Below, one piece after another: positions 29,510 through 40,201 of a DNA stretch of 64,000 nucleotides. Made by a program: the position numbers and the translations under genes. This DNA comes from Candidatus Fredericiella danica (GTDB lineage: Bacteria > Chloroflexota > Anaerolineae > Caldilineales > Caldilineaceae). Numbering within the stretch: the first letter of the stretch is position 1; each line of letters starts with the position of its first letter. The stretch is from the NCBI GenBank assembly GCA_016713335.1, contig JADJPH010000035.1, forward strand, positions 44,860 to 108,859, given 5' to 3'. Below the pieces are notes generated by a model. That model did no database searches and was not told the origin of the DNA. It saw only the letters and a list, made by a program, of their open reading frames with translations.

Positions 29510-30795
29510 TCACGCCGTTACGGCAGCGACGAAGCGCCCGTTTTCCATGATCGGCACTTTGTCACCGGTTGCGGTGATGCCGTGGATATGCATGGTCGGC
29601 GTGCCGATCATGAAGTCAACGTGTGTTTCGGCGCGATTCAGACCGGCAGCTTCCTGCGCTTCCGGTGAGAGTTCGTCGCCGTGTTCGATGCATTCCGGAT
29701 AGGCCTCGCCAAAGGCAATGTGGCAGGCAGCGTTTTCATCGAACAAGATCTCATAGAAGACGCGGCCGCTGCGGAAGATCGGCGATTCGACGTCGACCAA
29801 CGCCACTTCGCCGAGGTGCTTCGCACCCTCAATCGCAAGGAACTGCGCCAGCACGTCTTCACCACGTTCGGCGTGGTATTCGACGATCGCACCGTTTTCG
29901 AAACGGAAATATGCACCGTCGACTTCACGCTGCATGGGATCGCGGGGCCGGGGCGGGCGTACATATCCTTCGACGTGGCGGCGATGCGGCGCGGAGAAGA
30001 TCTCTTCGCTCGGCATGTTGGGCTGAAACGCGGCGCCCGCCGGCGTGGTGCTGGCGCCGCCGATCCAGCGGGCGGTTTCAGCGAGGCCAATGGTGAGATT
30101 CGTGGCGGGTTGGCCGTCAGGGCCTGGTGCGGGATCGAAGAAGTGCACGGCGCGCACCTCGTTATGATGTAGGTAATCGGCGGCGCTTTTCAACCGGTGA
30201 TTGAGTTCACCCCATGCGGCGACCGGGTCGGGTTGATCGACGCGCACAAACTGAAAGATCATGCGCCAGAGTTCCGCGATGGCAGCATCCACCGGCAGGT
30301 CCGGAAAGACGCGTGCCGCCCATGCCGGTGTCGGCACGGCGGCGACACACCATTGCATCCGATTTGCCATCTGCGCTTCCGTATAGAACTTCACGGCGCG
30401 GGTGCGTTTCACCGCCCAGGTGCGCATGGCCTGCGGAGCGACGGCGTCAAAGGCATCGGGAAACTCTGGTCCCACGAGCGCCAACCGGGCCCACCTTTCA
30501 TCGGTCATCTGGCGGAAGCGTGCGACTTCGTAAGCTGGCAGTTCCAAGCCGATCCACGTCGGCAGTGGCGAGCGCAGCCGCCGACGTGGGGACCGTCATA
30601 CCAATCCACTTGCACGTAACTGGCGCCGGCGCGATAGGCCTCCGCCACGGCAAGGCGCACCAGCGCGGCATGCGCCAGTTCGCCGCGAATCACGAGGCCT
30701 TGTCCGGGCTGTAGGTTCACGCCGGTCTTGATCAGGAGCGTTGCATAGCGCTGTAAGTCGTCAGTGGTGGGAAAGGTCATACCGGTGGCATCCAT
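29510..30795 (-). CDS. Peptidase M29-family aminopeptidase, frameshifted
   Basis: A protein of about 428 residues in the thermophilic aminopeptidase (AmpS/aminopeptidase T, M29) family, a cytoplasmic metallopeptidase with a binuclear centre. The N-terminal part YATLLIKTGVNLQPGQGLVI and WYDGP, the zinc-ligand glutamate regions (MPSEEIF, YFRFENGAIV) and the C-terminal HVDFMIGTPTMHIHG motif are all typical. The frame breaks near 30570-30590 between VDWYDGP and IGLELPAYEVARFRQM. Start ATG 30795 or 30780. It is divergent from the MFS gene. Confidence 0.88.
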
Positions 30796-31109
30796 TTCAT
30801 CTTTGGTATCATTGTTGCCCTTATTATCATGCCATCGTGCGCTGCTGCCAACATCAGGCAAGTGATGCATTGCAGCAAAGAATCAAAGCAACAAAGGTCT
30901 TCGTATTGTGCATGTGATCTTTCTCCTGTAGGATGGTCAAGGTTTCAAGATGAGCCACTTCCGGGCCAGAGGTGGCGGCAAGATAACATCGACGGGGTCG
31001 GTTGTCAATGGACTTAGTCATGTATCACGCACCACGCACCAGGCAACACTCAACACGGAAGCTCTCATGGATCTGGCAAGTTGATGCAATCACGCACGGC
31101 GTGCACCCA

Positions 31110-32393
31110 ATGCGGCGCGTGCTGGGGATTCGTGATTTTCGCCTGTACTGGGTAGGCCAGGCCACGTCGCTGCTTGGCGACAATTTTCACTTCATAGCGG
31201 CGCCATGGCTGGTGCTACAGTTGACCGGTGATCCGCTCATCCTGGGTGCTGTTATGGCGCTGGGTGGCGTGCCGCGCGCCGTGTTCACGCTGGTTGGCGG
31301 CGCCATTACGGATCGTTTCTCGCCGCGCATCGTGATGATCACCTCCGACATCATTCGTTTTCTGTTGACCACCATGCTGGCTGCGCTCGTCATCACGGGC
31401 GCCATACAAGTCTGGATGATGTATCTGGTGGCGCTGATATTTGGCGTGGTCTCCGGCTTTTTCATGCCGGCATCTATGTCAATGTTGCCCAGGCTGGTGG
31501 AAGGCGATGATCCTGCAGCCGGGAAATGCGCTGGTGCAGGGCACTGATCAGTTGATTGGTCTGGTTGGTCCGGTGCTGGCCGGTGCGGTGATTGCGTACT
31601 TTGCCGCGATGCCGGGCGACCAGGCGGCGGCGAACTCACCGGCGTTGCCGTTGCCTTTGTGCTCGATGCGCTGACCTTTCTGGTCTCGATTGCTGCACTG
31701 TGGCCAATCCGGCTGCGCAGCCGGTCCACACCGGCGCCACACGAGCAGGCTGAGAGCGTCTGGGCCTCAATCAAGTCAGGCTTTACGTTCGTCTGGCGAT
31801 TCGTTGCTGCGGATGATCTTGATCGTCATTGCGGGGTGAATTTCTTCTTTGTCGGTCCAATCCTCGTCGGCATTCCGGTATTGGCAGACTCCCGGCTGTC
31901 AGACGGCGCCGTTGCATTTGGTGTGATCATGGCGGCTTACGCGGGTGGCAACCTGGGGGGCATCATTTTGGCGGGTGGGATCTGGCAGGTGAGGCGGCTC
32001 TCCCTGTTCACGGTTGCCGTCATTGCGGGCTTTGGTGTGGGGTTGATCGTGTTTGGTATAAGCCCTTCGACCTGGCTCGACGTGATTGCGATGCTGGTGT
32101 TAGGGGTCGCCAACGGCTACATCAGCATTCGTTTCATCACCTATGTCCAGCGCAAGACCCCGTCCCAGTTGATCGGCCGGGTCATGAGTCTGATTCTCTT
32201 TGCGAATGTGGCGTTGGTCCCGGTGTCACAGGCGCTCTCCGGTGTCCTCAGTCGCAACAACGTGACCACGCTGTTCGTGGCAGCCGGCGTTGCGACGCTG
32301 CTGCTGGCAACCTGGATGGTCTTCCAACCGGAACTCAAATTGATCGACAGCGAGATGGCAGCGCCTGCGTCTGATTCAGGCTCGCCCGGTTAG
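31110..32393 (+). CDS. Major facilitator superfamily transporter, two frameshifts
   Basis: An MFS carrier of about 428 residues, of the MFS_3/drug-exporter type. The N-terminal half is in frame (FRLYWVGQATSLLGDNFHFI, GGAITDRFSPRIVMITSD, the loop 2-3 signature). Frame changes near 31525 and 31650 separate it from the rest, which starts FVLDALTFLVSIAALWPIRL and continues through helices 7-12. The ATG at 31110 is followed by MRRVLGIRDFRLYW, the usual beginning; longer upstream frames are not conserved. The last 18 bases overlap the convergent effector-associated gene. Confidence 0.83.
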
Positions 32394-33747
32394 CAGGCGC
32401 TGCGCCAACTGATTGATTTGCGGGCCAACTTCGGGCACGGGTGCAACTAGTGCGGCCAAAGTGAGGCTGCCAATGTCCGGAGCGACAGTGGTTAATGCGC
32501 CGAGCCACCGTTCCAACTTCGTCGTTCGCCGCGCCGCCCTTTGCCGCCTCCTCACGAATCTTCTGGACGAGTTCGCGGATTTCGTCCTTCTCGACATTTG
32601 GGTCGTCGGCGCGGGCATCGATGCGCTTGTTGACAGTTGCAAACATCCGATCCAGGACAGTCTGGCCTTGAACGCCGGCGGGCTGCGAGACGGACTGGTG
32701 GATGTCTTTACCGACCGCGACGCCGCTGCCCTGCACGGAGGCGATAATGACATCGCCGCTGCCCTGGATATCCCCAAACGCCATGCCGCCGCTTTTCACG
32801 TCGCCGCCGACTGCGGGACCTTTGGCCGACTCGACTTTCTGTTGGTTGCCCTGCACGGTATCGCCGGTATGTTGTTGTCCGCCGATGTTCAACTGGCCAG
32901 GGGAGCCGAGGACCGCCCCGACGACGGCGCCACCGGGGCCGATATCTCCCGTATGTTGGTTGACGGTGATCTTGGATGAAATGGAAGAGACCACGTCGGC
33001 GCCGAGGATCGCGCCAACGACATTGCCGCTCACTGCGCCGGTCGTCTGCGCTACTTCGATCATGTGGCTCACACTGGTGCGTTGGGGATCGGCGTTTGCC
33101 TTGTCGATGAGGGCTGCCAACGCGGTGAGCAATGCCGGATCCTGCGTGAACCTGGCTTTGAGGAGCGGGAGGATCGCAGGCGCCATGGCTTCCGGCTGCT
33201 GCTTGAACTGGTTGAAGAGTAGGCTGCCTGTGGCATCAGCCGCCAGGGACTGCTCAAGTGCAGTCGTTGCTTGTTCTGCGAGCGCACGCGCAGGTGCACC
33301 CGCTTTGGCGCCATACTGGGCCGCACCGATGCGGTAATAGGGTGCCAACACGTCGTTGATGATCGTTGCCAGCACCATGTCAGGGTCGGGTGCTCGTTCT
33401 GCACGGGGCTGCGCCGGAGTTTGGACAACGGCAAAGGACTGGCGCCACGCGTTGATGTCCAGGGCGGCGACTTTGCTCTGTAGCGGGGCCAACTGCGCCC
33501 TGCGTTCATCATTGATCTGCGGCGCGCCGGCCAGCCCGGCCAGTAGATTCACCAGGGTTGTCTGGTCGTGACGACCCACCGCATCGAGGAGATTCGTGAA
33601 GAACTCCACCTTGCTGCCTGACCAGTCGATCTCGTTGCTCAGACTGGATGCTCGCGCCGAAATGATCAGCGCCTTGCGTTCGGCCAGGGTGTCGACTGCA
33701 GGAATATTAACGAGGTACCCTAGCAGGTCAGATTTCAGGTCGTCCAT
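32376..33747 (-). CDS. Effector-associated-type domain protein with glycine-rich strand repeats (last gene of the conflict island)
   Basis: A protein of about 456 residues. Residues 1-80 (LKSDLLGYLVNIPAVDTLAE, EFFTNLLDAVGRHDQTTLVN) look like a death-like helical effector-associated domain (EAD). Residues about 85-235 are helical and Ala-rich. Residues about 240-350 are glycine-rich with repeated short strands such as VNQHTGDIGPGG, LNIGGQQHTGDTV and GDVIIASVQGSGVAVGKDI, suggesting a beta-solenoid or amyloid-like segment. A frameshift near 32515 restores the C-terminus TKLERWLGALTTVAPDI and stops at 32376. Without the correction an unrelated tail runs to 32335. The start is 48 bases behind the protease gene. 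It is probably an adaptor; the EAD subtype was not determined. Confidence 0.7.
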
Positions 33748-33795
33748 GATGGCGCCTTATCCTTTGGCGTTGGATGCGATGGTTGCTCACTGTCC

Positions 33796-34854
33796 CTATT
33801 TTGCCGCTTCATCGACTCGCGTGTGGATCTCGGCCGGCACCTCGTCGAGAATGGCGCCGACGAGGATGCCCTCGTTCCGGTTGTAGTACTGGTTCGACGT
33901 CGGTTCGGGAATGTAGCCGCCGGCATGGTGGAGGCCTACGACCAACCAGTCATCGCTGAAGACGGGTGAACCCGAAGAACCCGGATTCGTCGACGTGACA
34001 TATTGCAGCCGATCCCCGCCCACATACTCGACCAGGTTATTCTGGATCGTGAGTTGCTTTGGCTGGCCGTAAGGGTGTTGGATGATGTTGATCCGGTCGC
34101 CCTGCGCAATGGACCGCGCTTCGAGGGGGAGATAGCCCCATTCTTTGCCAGGGTCGCCGGCTACCTCGAAAATGGCATAGTCGAGGCCTTTATTGGCATG
34201 AAAGATGCCGTTCGGTTGCGGTGTGTACACCTTGGTCGGTTCGGCTTCGCCCCTGAAGTTTTCTTGATAGTTGGCCTTGATCGTGACCCCGGAGAGCTGA
34301 TCGGCGCTCGAAATGACGTGGTGGTTGGTCATGACGAGATTGGGTGTGATGAGAAAGCCCGTGCCCGAGCCGGAACCCTTGGCCGTCTTTACGCCGATGT
34401 AGACAACGCTGCGCGCCACTTCGAGACCACGTGCCAAAAATGCGACGGGGCGCAGCGTATTTTCGCCAAATATCTTTTCGACAATGCCGGCGTCCGAAGT
34501 AACGCCCTTCCAGTCCTTCACAGGTTCTGCCGGCGCGATTGGCTCCATCATCTTGTACTTGACGAGAATCGCACCAAGGGTATCTTGCTGTTCTTTGCCG
34601 ACAGAGGCTTTGATCACGTTCAGGAAAAGGCCAAGCGCTTCGTTGTCGTACGTCAGCCTGCCATATTGTGAAAGGAAGTCGACGATGGAAATGCTCACGA
34701 CGAGGGGTGAGCCTTCAAGATTGATGAGCGAGATTACCGCTTGCAAACCCGCCATCGTCAGTGCGCTGTGCCGCGACTCGGCATTCCTCATCAATGGGTG
34801 CGACTGCAGAATCGCAACGGTCTGCTGAAAATCCTGTGCGTCAAGCTGTATCAT
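33796..34854 (-). CDS. EAD-type domain fused to a trypsin-like serine protease
   Basis: A 352-residue intact protein without a signal peptide, so cytoplasmic. Residues 1-105 are an all-helical effector-associated-type domain (DAQDFQQTVAILQSHPLMRN, YDNEALGLFLNVIKASVGKE). Residues about 140-340 are a chymotrypsin-fold protease with catalytic His179 (VMTNHHVI), Asp225 (KGLDYAIFE) and Ser294 (NPGSSGSPVF). All three triad residues are present. GGAGTTTGAAAA before ATG 34854 is a good ribosome site. In known conflict systems such proteases are recruited through homotypic EAD contacts. The neighbouring EAD-type protein and STAND ATPase are likely partners. Confidence 0.9.
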   Translation of the reverse strand: MIQLDAQDFQQTVAILQSHPLMRNAESRHSALTMAGLQAVISLINLEGSPLVVSISIVDFLSQYGRLTYDNEALGLFLNVIKASVGKEQQDTLGAILVKYKMMEPIAPAEPVKDWKGVTSDAGIVEKIFGENTLRPVAFLARGLEVARSVVYIGVKTAKGSGSGTGFLITPNLVMTNHHVISSADQLSGVTIKANYQENFRGEAEPTKVYTPQPNGIFHANKGLDYAIFEVAGDPGKEWGYLPLEARSIAQGDRINIIQHPYGQPKQLTIQNNLVEYVGGDRLQYVTSTNPGSSGSPVFSDDWLVVGLHHAGGYIPEPTSNQYYNRNEGILVGAILDEVPAEIHTRVDEAAK

Positions 34855-34924
34855 TTTTCAAACTCCTTTGCCGCTACAAATTCGAGACTTTCAGGATCAA
34901 TGCCCGCCTTAATTGACTCGCGAA

Positions 34925-37900
34925 TCAGGGCTGGGACGGCTGTGTGATGTATGTCGGCAAGATGTAGCTGCTGGGCGGCAGGTAGGGCAGTGGATCAGTG
35001 TAGCCGTCCCAGCCATTGTCCGTCGCAATTGGCTTGATTCGAATGCCGAGTCCCAGATGCGGGCTGGGGCGTAAGCCCGCCGGCCCGGAGGCGCCAATGG
35101 GCAAGGTGCGATCGACTTGTTCGCCGGCGATCACACTGATGAATTCCACGTTGGTGTAGGTGGACTGGCCCCAACTGTGGTCGATTGTGACAAAGTCGCC
35201 TGCACCGGCGGGATCAGTGCCGATGGCAGTGACGATGCCGGCATGCACTGGATAGAGTAGCGTGCCCTGGGGGCAGGCCGAAGTCGAGCCTTGGGCTACC
35301 CTTCAACGCAGCATCAGCCGTCTGAAACTGGGAATAGAAAGCCGCATTGTCACAAAACAATTGCGTGATCGCGTAAGCGCCGTCAAAGGGTGCGCGCAGA
35401 TAGGACCCTGTTGCCGGATTGGGGATGTCCGTATCAGGCAATTGCCCTGGGGGTTGGATCAATGCCGACCCATCCGGCGCTTGCTCGGGAACCCAACCGG
35501 TGATGGCGCCTTGCTCAGGGGCGATGCCCCCGAGTTGCCACCAGGGTGCGCCGTCCACTTCCTTGCCCGCCAATACCACCAGCCCGATCTCTGGTTGGAA
35601 GACGCCGGCTACGGGGGCGTCCAGGTCCTCGCTACTGCCGGGGGTGGTGCGGGCTGTGGTGGGCGTTGCCACGGTCACGATGTCGTTGAGCGAGTAACGC
35701 GCTGCGGTGGGTAACTGGGCGTAGACTGCGTCTGTCACCCGTTTCTCGGCAGTGCGTGTGGCTTCGACATAATGCAACTGCTCTTGGAGTGCGGCCAATG
35801 CGGCATCCGCCGTCAGATTTGGCGGCGGCGTCATCGTCGGCGTTGGTGAGAGCGCATCATAGCCGGTTGAAGTCACCGGCGTATCGCCGGCCTCAGCGGT
35901 TGTGACCGGTTCACTCGTGATGCCGGGTACCGGCGTATCCTCTGCCGGCAGCGGCGTCTGCGCAAGCACTGTCGCCGTTAGTGCCGGCGGCGTTGGGGTG
36001 AGGCGAGGTGGCGTCGCGAGGGGCGTGGGTGGGGGTGGTGTGGCGGATGGCGTCTCGAGGGGAGGCGGCGCCGGCAGTGCTTCGGGTTCCAGTGTGGCGG
36101 ACGGCGTCGGCGCCTGTGCTGTCAGCAGCACGATCAGGCTGTCCGCCAGGCTCTGCGCCTGGTTACGTGCGGCGCTTGCTTCCTGGGCGCGGGCTTCGCT
36201 GGTGAGGCGGAGCGCTTCGCTCGTTACGAGTAAGCCGCTGCTTTGCTCGCGCAATGCATCGCTCGTGCTGCGCAGCGCGTCCGCAGTGGCAAATTGGTGG
36301 CTGATGGCGGTGCCGGTGGCGAGTGCGGCGACGCGTTGCTCGCTAATAGCCGTACTGGCTGCCAGTGCGTTGCCGCGCTCCTGCGTTGCGGAATACCCTG
36401 CCAGCCCGGCGACGATGGCTGCAACGACCGCCAGCGCACCCATCACGATCAGCAACGCCAACCGTTGGCGGAGGCGATTGGCCGTCTCAGTCTGTTCCCG
36501 GGCGCGCATGCGGGCAAGTTCAAGGTCCTTGGTGCGCTGTTCCGCGGCGGCGCGCTCGGCCTCAGCATCGGCTGCCGCCCGGCTCGCCGTGACAAACTCG
36601 GCGACCAGCGGCTCCTGGGGACCATCGAGATTGCCGGCCAGTGCCGCCAGTTGGGGGCCCAACAGCAACTGCGCCGGCTGTTTGCCCCCATCCTGCCAGG
36701 CTTGGGCCGCACGCAGCAGCGGGCTTTGTTTTGCATACCAGTCGCGATTGGCATCCAGGATGGGTTCCACAAAGCGATCATGGACCAATTCGACCCACGC
36801 CCCGCCGGCGCGGAGTTCGGTGCGCACGAGAAAGTGGCGCGCCAGGCGATCGACCGCAATGTTGGGCAAGCCACCCGTGCGCTTGGTTTCTTCGTTGCGG
36901 AGCAGCGTGTTGCGGATGCCGGCTTCGGTGATCAGTTGTTTGCTGAACCACTCGCGCAGTTGGCGCTCGGTGATCTGGGTCGCCTGGACATCCGCGTTTT
37001 GAAGCACATCGGCAATCGCGTCTTCGTAGAAGCGGGTCAATGCCTGATCGATGTAATCGAGCGGCAGATCGGCTTCGGTGATCATCCGTGACGCGTCGCT
37101 TGTGTCGGTGCGCCAACGCCCCTCTGGTCCGTTCAGCTTTTCCCAGAGTTGAAAGCAGACCACCTGAAGTTGCACAGGCTCCACATTGGCCGAGGTGGGG
37201 CTCATCCTGAAACTGTACACGGATGCGACGTAGATTGTCCACGAGCGTTTCGGCGACACCTGGTGCGAAGGGATGCCCGTAGAGTTCCGCCGGTCGCCTC
37301 ACTGCTTCACGTGCGGCCTCCACGCCCATGCGTTCCATGTAGAACCGGGCGCGCATGCGGTTGGGGGTGAGTTCGGCATAGGGTTCAAGCCGCGCGACAT
37401 AGTCTTCACGCAGAGTGAGCACGATCCAGAGATTCGGCAGCCGCTCCAATGCCTCGCGCAATTGGAGGAAAAAGCCTTCGCGTTCCTTCCAGCGTTCCAT
37501 GTTCGTCGTGACGAATTCTTCGAATTGGTCGATGATCAGCACGGTCGGCGCCAAATCTTCGGCAGAGGCGTCGGCAGGCGCTGCCACTTCGCCGCCCGGA
37601 TCGCCATCGTACAGCACTGGCGCCAATTCATCGCCGCCGAGATAGGTGATCAACGGCGTCCGCGTCAACGAATCCGGCTGGGCGCGGAGTTCTGACGGCA
37701 TGCCCTGATTAAGGCTCAGCATGAGGTTGTAGGCGAAGATATTGCTGATCGATTCAGCGCTGACGTCGCCCGGCGTCACGCCTGCCACGCGTGCCACCGG
37801 CAGCACTTCAAACCCCTGGGTGCGGAGATCGGGGATCAGCTTTGCATTGATGAGCGACGATTTCCCGGCGCCAGATTGAGAGTAGAACAGCACCAGCCGT

Positions 37901-38060
37901 TCCCGAACCACCAGCGCCAGCAGATCGCGTGCTTCCCGATCACGGCCAAAGAAGCGGTCGGCTTCGCGTTCATTGTAGGTGCGTGGGCCGACAAACGGCC
38001 GCCCCGCCCGTGAGCCGGTCGTCGGGTTCGTGCGGTTTGGCGAATGGGTTCATTGGCCAT
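34925..38060 (-). CDS. Membrane-anchored STAND NTPase with SH3-like and degenerate LytM/M23-like ectodomain, three frameshifts
   Basis: About 1,045 residues. The N-terminus RPFVGPRTYNEREADRFFGR matches the nSTAND1-type entry sequence. Walker A is SQSGAGKSSLINAKLIP (about residue 60) and Walker B is TVLIIDQFEEFVT (about residue 173). A winged-helix/helical region follows (ITERQLREWFSKQLITEAGI). One membrane helix at about 533-556 (LALLIVMGALAVVAAIVAGL) leads to Ala/Ser-rich helices, a long Thr/Pro linker, an SH3-like segment (GAPWWQLGGIAPEQGAITGW) and a C-terminal M23/LytM-like fold (HAGIVTAIGTDPAGAGDFVT, PHLGLGIRI). Two of the zinc histidines are missing. Frames break near 38015, 37205 and 35270. 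It would sense at the envelope and signal to cytoplasmic effectors. Confidence 0.82.
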
Positions 38061-38062
38061 GC

Positions 38063-39154
38063 TTAGGCGCCTTTCCACAACTTCCAGAGATCCGCGACGC
38101 AACTGCGCATATCGCCCCAATAGACGGAAAAGTGTGACTGTTCAAAGAAGGTGCTGAGATAGGCTCGGATCTCAGCTTTCTTTGCCTCGGCGCCTTGATC
38201 ACTGGCCGGATCGAGCTGCATGGAGATGCTCTTGGGGGTGCGTTTGTTGCGGCTTTCGCCCGTTTCCTGCACCAGGCCCTTGAAAATGACGCGAAACTCC
38301 CAACTCGTCACATAGTAGCCAAGCAACAGGAGGGCGGTGCCGGAAAGTGCCATGGAAATGACGGCCGGAACGTCCAACTCCTTGTCGGCATGTTTGACTT
38401 CGTGGGTGAGTGAAGAGAGTTTCACCAGAAAGTCGAGAAAATCGTCTTCGGTCAAGACTAGAGATTCCGGATATTCATCGAGGCCGTACAGGTGATAGAC
38501 CAGCGGGCGCTCGACACTTGGCACATAGTCCGGTTCCTTGGCGAAAATCGACGGAATGCGCTTGAGCCCATCGTGCCAATAGAGCAGCTCCGTTTCAGGC
38601 TTCTTGTGCCCGGTGCGGATCAACTCGTTCTGCAGAAATTGGTGGTGGCTGGTAGTGATGTAGATCGGCAGGGGCAACTCCGCAAGCAGGCGCAGTGGAT
38701 TCTCGGTTGGTTCACCGAATTTGGGATATCCAAGCTGCCGTGCCATCTCAGAAAAGCTCACCTTCGCCCGTTTGTCGTCATTCAGGTAGTCGCTGATGAG
38801 ATCCGGGTCCAAACTGGAATCATCCTTTGCGGCGGCAACCAAATATCCTTTCAGTGCTTCCAGGTACTGGCGCTTGGCTTCTACGGCATCGCGCAGATGC
38901 ACTGCATAGAACTGCGCCACCGCTGCAAGGTCACGGTTTTCGGCTGCGCTGAGCGGAGAATTGATTTCATCGGCCCAACTGGCCGCAATGTCGCCGGGCT
39001 GCACGTTAAAGGCGGCGGCAGTGACATAGTTGCTGATCAGCGGTGTGATGGCGCCTGTATCGATCAGCCGGCGTGTGTCGGGCCAAAACGGGCCTGTCTC
39101 ACTGCCCTCCGTCTGCGATCCTTGTTTTGGCAGGCGCTTCAAAATGCCGGTCAT
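38063..39154 (-). CDS. SIR2-like (SIR2_2) putative NADase
   Basis: A 363-residue intact protein. The C-terminal two-thirds match SIR2-like domains of bacterial defence proteins: PIYITTSHHQFLQNEL (the TTNYD-like strand), VYHLYGLDEYPESLVLTEDD (the HG...LTxxDY region) and SGTALLLLGYYVTSWEFRVI (the LFIGYSLxDWxFR region). Such domains deplete NAD+ in Thoeris-like and other immune systems. Its start overlaps the stop of the FGE gene (ATGA at 39154-39151), and its stop lies two bases before the STAND start, so it is translationally embedded in the island. No transmembrane or partner domain is fused. NAD+ hydrolysis is inferred from the family. Confidence 0.86.
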   Translation of the reverse strand: MTGILKRLPKQGSQTEGSETGPFWPDTRRLIDTGAITPLISNYVTAAAFNVQPGDIAASWADEINSPLSAAENRDLAAVAQFYAVHLRDAVEAKRQYLEALKGYLVAAAKDDSSLDPDLISDYLNDDKRAKVSFSEMARQLGYPKFGEPTENPLRLLAELPLPIYITTSHHQFLQNELIRTGHKKPETELLYWHDGLKRIPSIFAKEPDYVPSVERPLVYHLYGLDEYPESLVLTEDDFLDFLVKLSSLTHEVKHADKELDVPAVISMALSGTALLLLGYYVTSWEFRVIFKGLVQETGESRNKRTPKSISMQLDPASDQGAEAKKAEIRAYLSTFFEQSHFSVYWGDMRSCVADLWKLWKGA

Positions 39155-40144
39155 CCCAGACTCCCTTCTTCCTCGCATACGACCCGAAAGCCGCGCGCCG
39201 GATGACGGCTATCTGCCGCGTAGCGAGCGCGCACGGTGCAGGTGACGCGGTTTTCGTTGTCCCGGAACGAGCCGCCGCGACAGATACGTAGTTCACGGTG
39301 TCCGCCTGGCAACTTCAGATCTTGCATTTCTCGCCCATCATCGGCACGGTAGGGGTACGGGTAGTCTAGCGTCGCATAGTCGCGCCCCCAGACCGTGCTG
39401 GTCCATTCCCAGACATTGCCCGCCATGTCCACGCAACCAAAGGGGCTATCGCCACGCGGCGAATACGAACCGGCGGGGGCGACTGCACCACGGCCGGCCG
39501 GTGCGGCGTTGCAGTTGGCGGGATCAAAGGCTTCTCCCCACGGGTATCTGCGGCCGTCGTCGCCCCGGGCGGCTTTTTCCCACTCGGCTTCGGTTGGGAG
39601 TCGATAGCGCCGGCCTGTCATCTCGCTCAGCCAACGGCAGTAGGCGTTGGCTTCGTCCCAGGTTACGCCGGTCACCGGATGGTTGGCGGCGCCGGGGGCC
39701 GGTTCCTGCCCAACCGCGGCAAGTTTCCAACCGGACTCCGGCGCGACGGACGCTCCCGTCTGGCGCACGAAGACGGCGTAGAGCGCGTTTGTAATCGGCG
39801 CGTGAGATGAAGTAGGTAGGCAGCATGACAAACACCTGGGGCGTCTCTTCGGCTGGCGTGCCTGTGGCGCCGGGGCGCCCCATGAGAAACGGTCCCGCGG
39901 GAACCTGTAGGGTCTCCGGCTCAAATGATTGGCGTGGCTTTGGTATTGTCTTCGGCGGTTGGGGTGCGCCAAACTGCTGGACCGTGATATTGATCTGGCC
40001 CTGCACATTGTTCAGTTGGACGCCGGTTGCTGTGCCACCTGAGATCGAATCGACCTGCTGCTGTACGTCGATGTCAGTGCGATGTGCTGTCTCAGCTTGC
40101 GGTTGGCCGCGCGGTTGTTCGGCGGCGTTTGCGTTTTCGGGCAT
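39151..40144 (-). CDS. FGE-sulfatase/C-type-lectin-fold protein with strand-forming N-terminus, one frameshift
   Basis: About 331 residues. Residues about 25-60 (VDSISGGTATGVQLNNVQGQ then INITVQQFG) form a Gly/Asn-rich strand-turn segment like that of the EAD-type protein in the same operon. From residue about 75 comes a formylglycine-generating-enzyme-like fold (EPETLQVPAGPFLMG, HPVTGVTWDEANAYCRWLSE, YRLPTEAEWEKAARG, FGCVDMAGNVWEWTS, ICRGGSFRDNENRVTC). A frameshift near 39800 interrupts it. In EAD and STAND conflict systems this fold is thought to serve as a ligand-binding or diversifiable recognition module rather than as an oxidase. The second conserved Cys pair of true FGEs was not seen. 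Confidence 0.83.
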
Positions 40145-40201
40145 AGGCGCAATTAGTCTCGATGTTCTGGTTACAGCGACTTCAGCATTGCCAATGGGTG
40201 A

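Noticed and set aside
32335..32375. Extended C-terminus of the EAD-type adaptor
   Set aside because: The extension has no homologous look; the other frame gives the ERWLGALTTVAPDI ending and stops at 32376.
35902..37002. Plus-strand open frame of 366 codons, Ser/Ala/Val-rich
   Set aside because: It is antisense to the STAND NTPase; its low-complexity composition reflects the Thr/Pro/Ala linker on the other strand.
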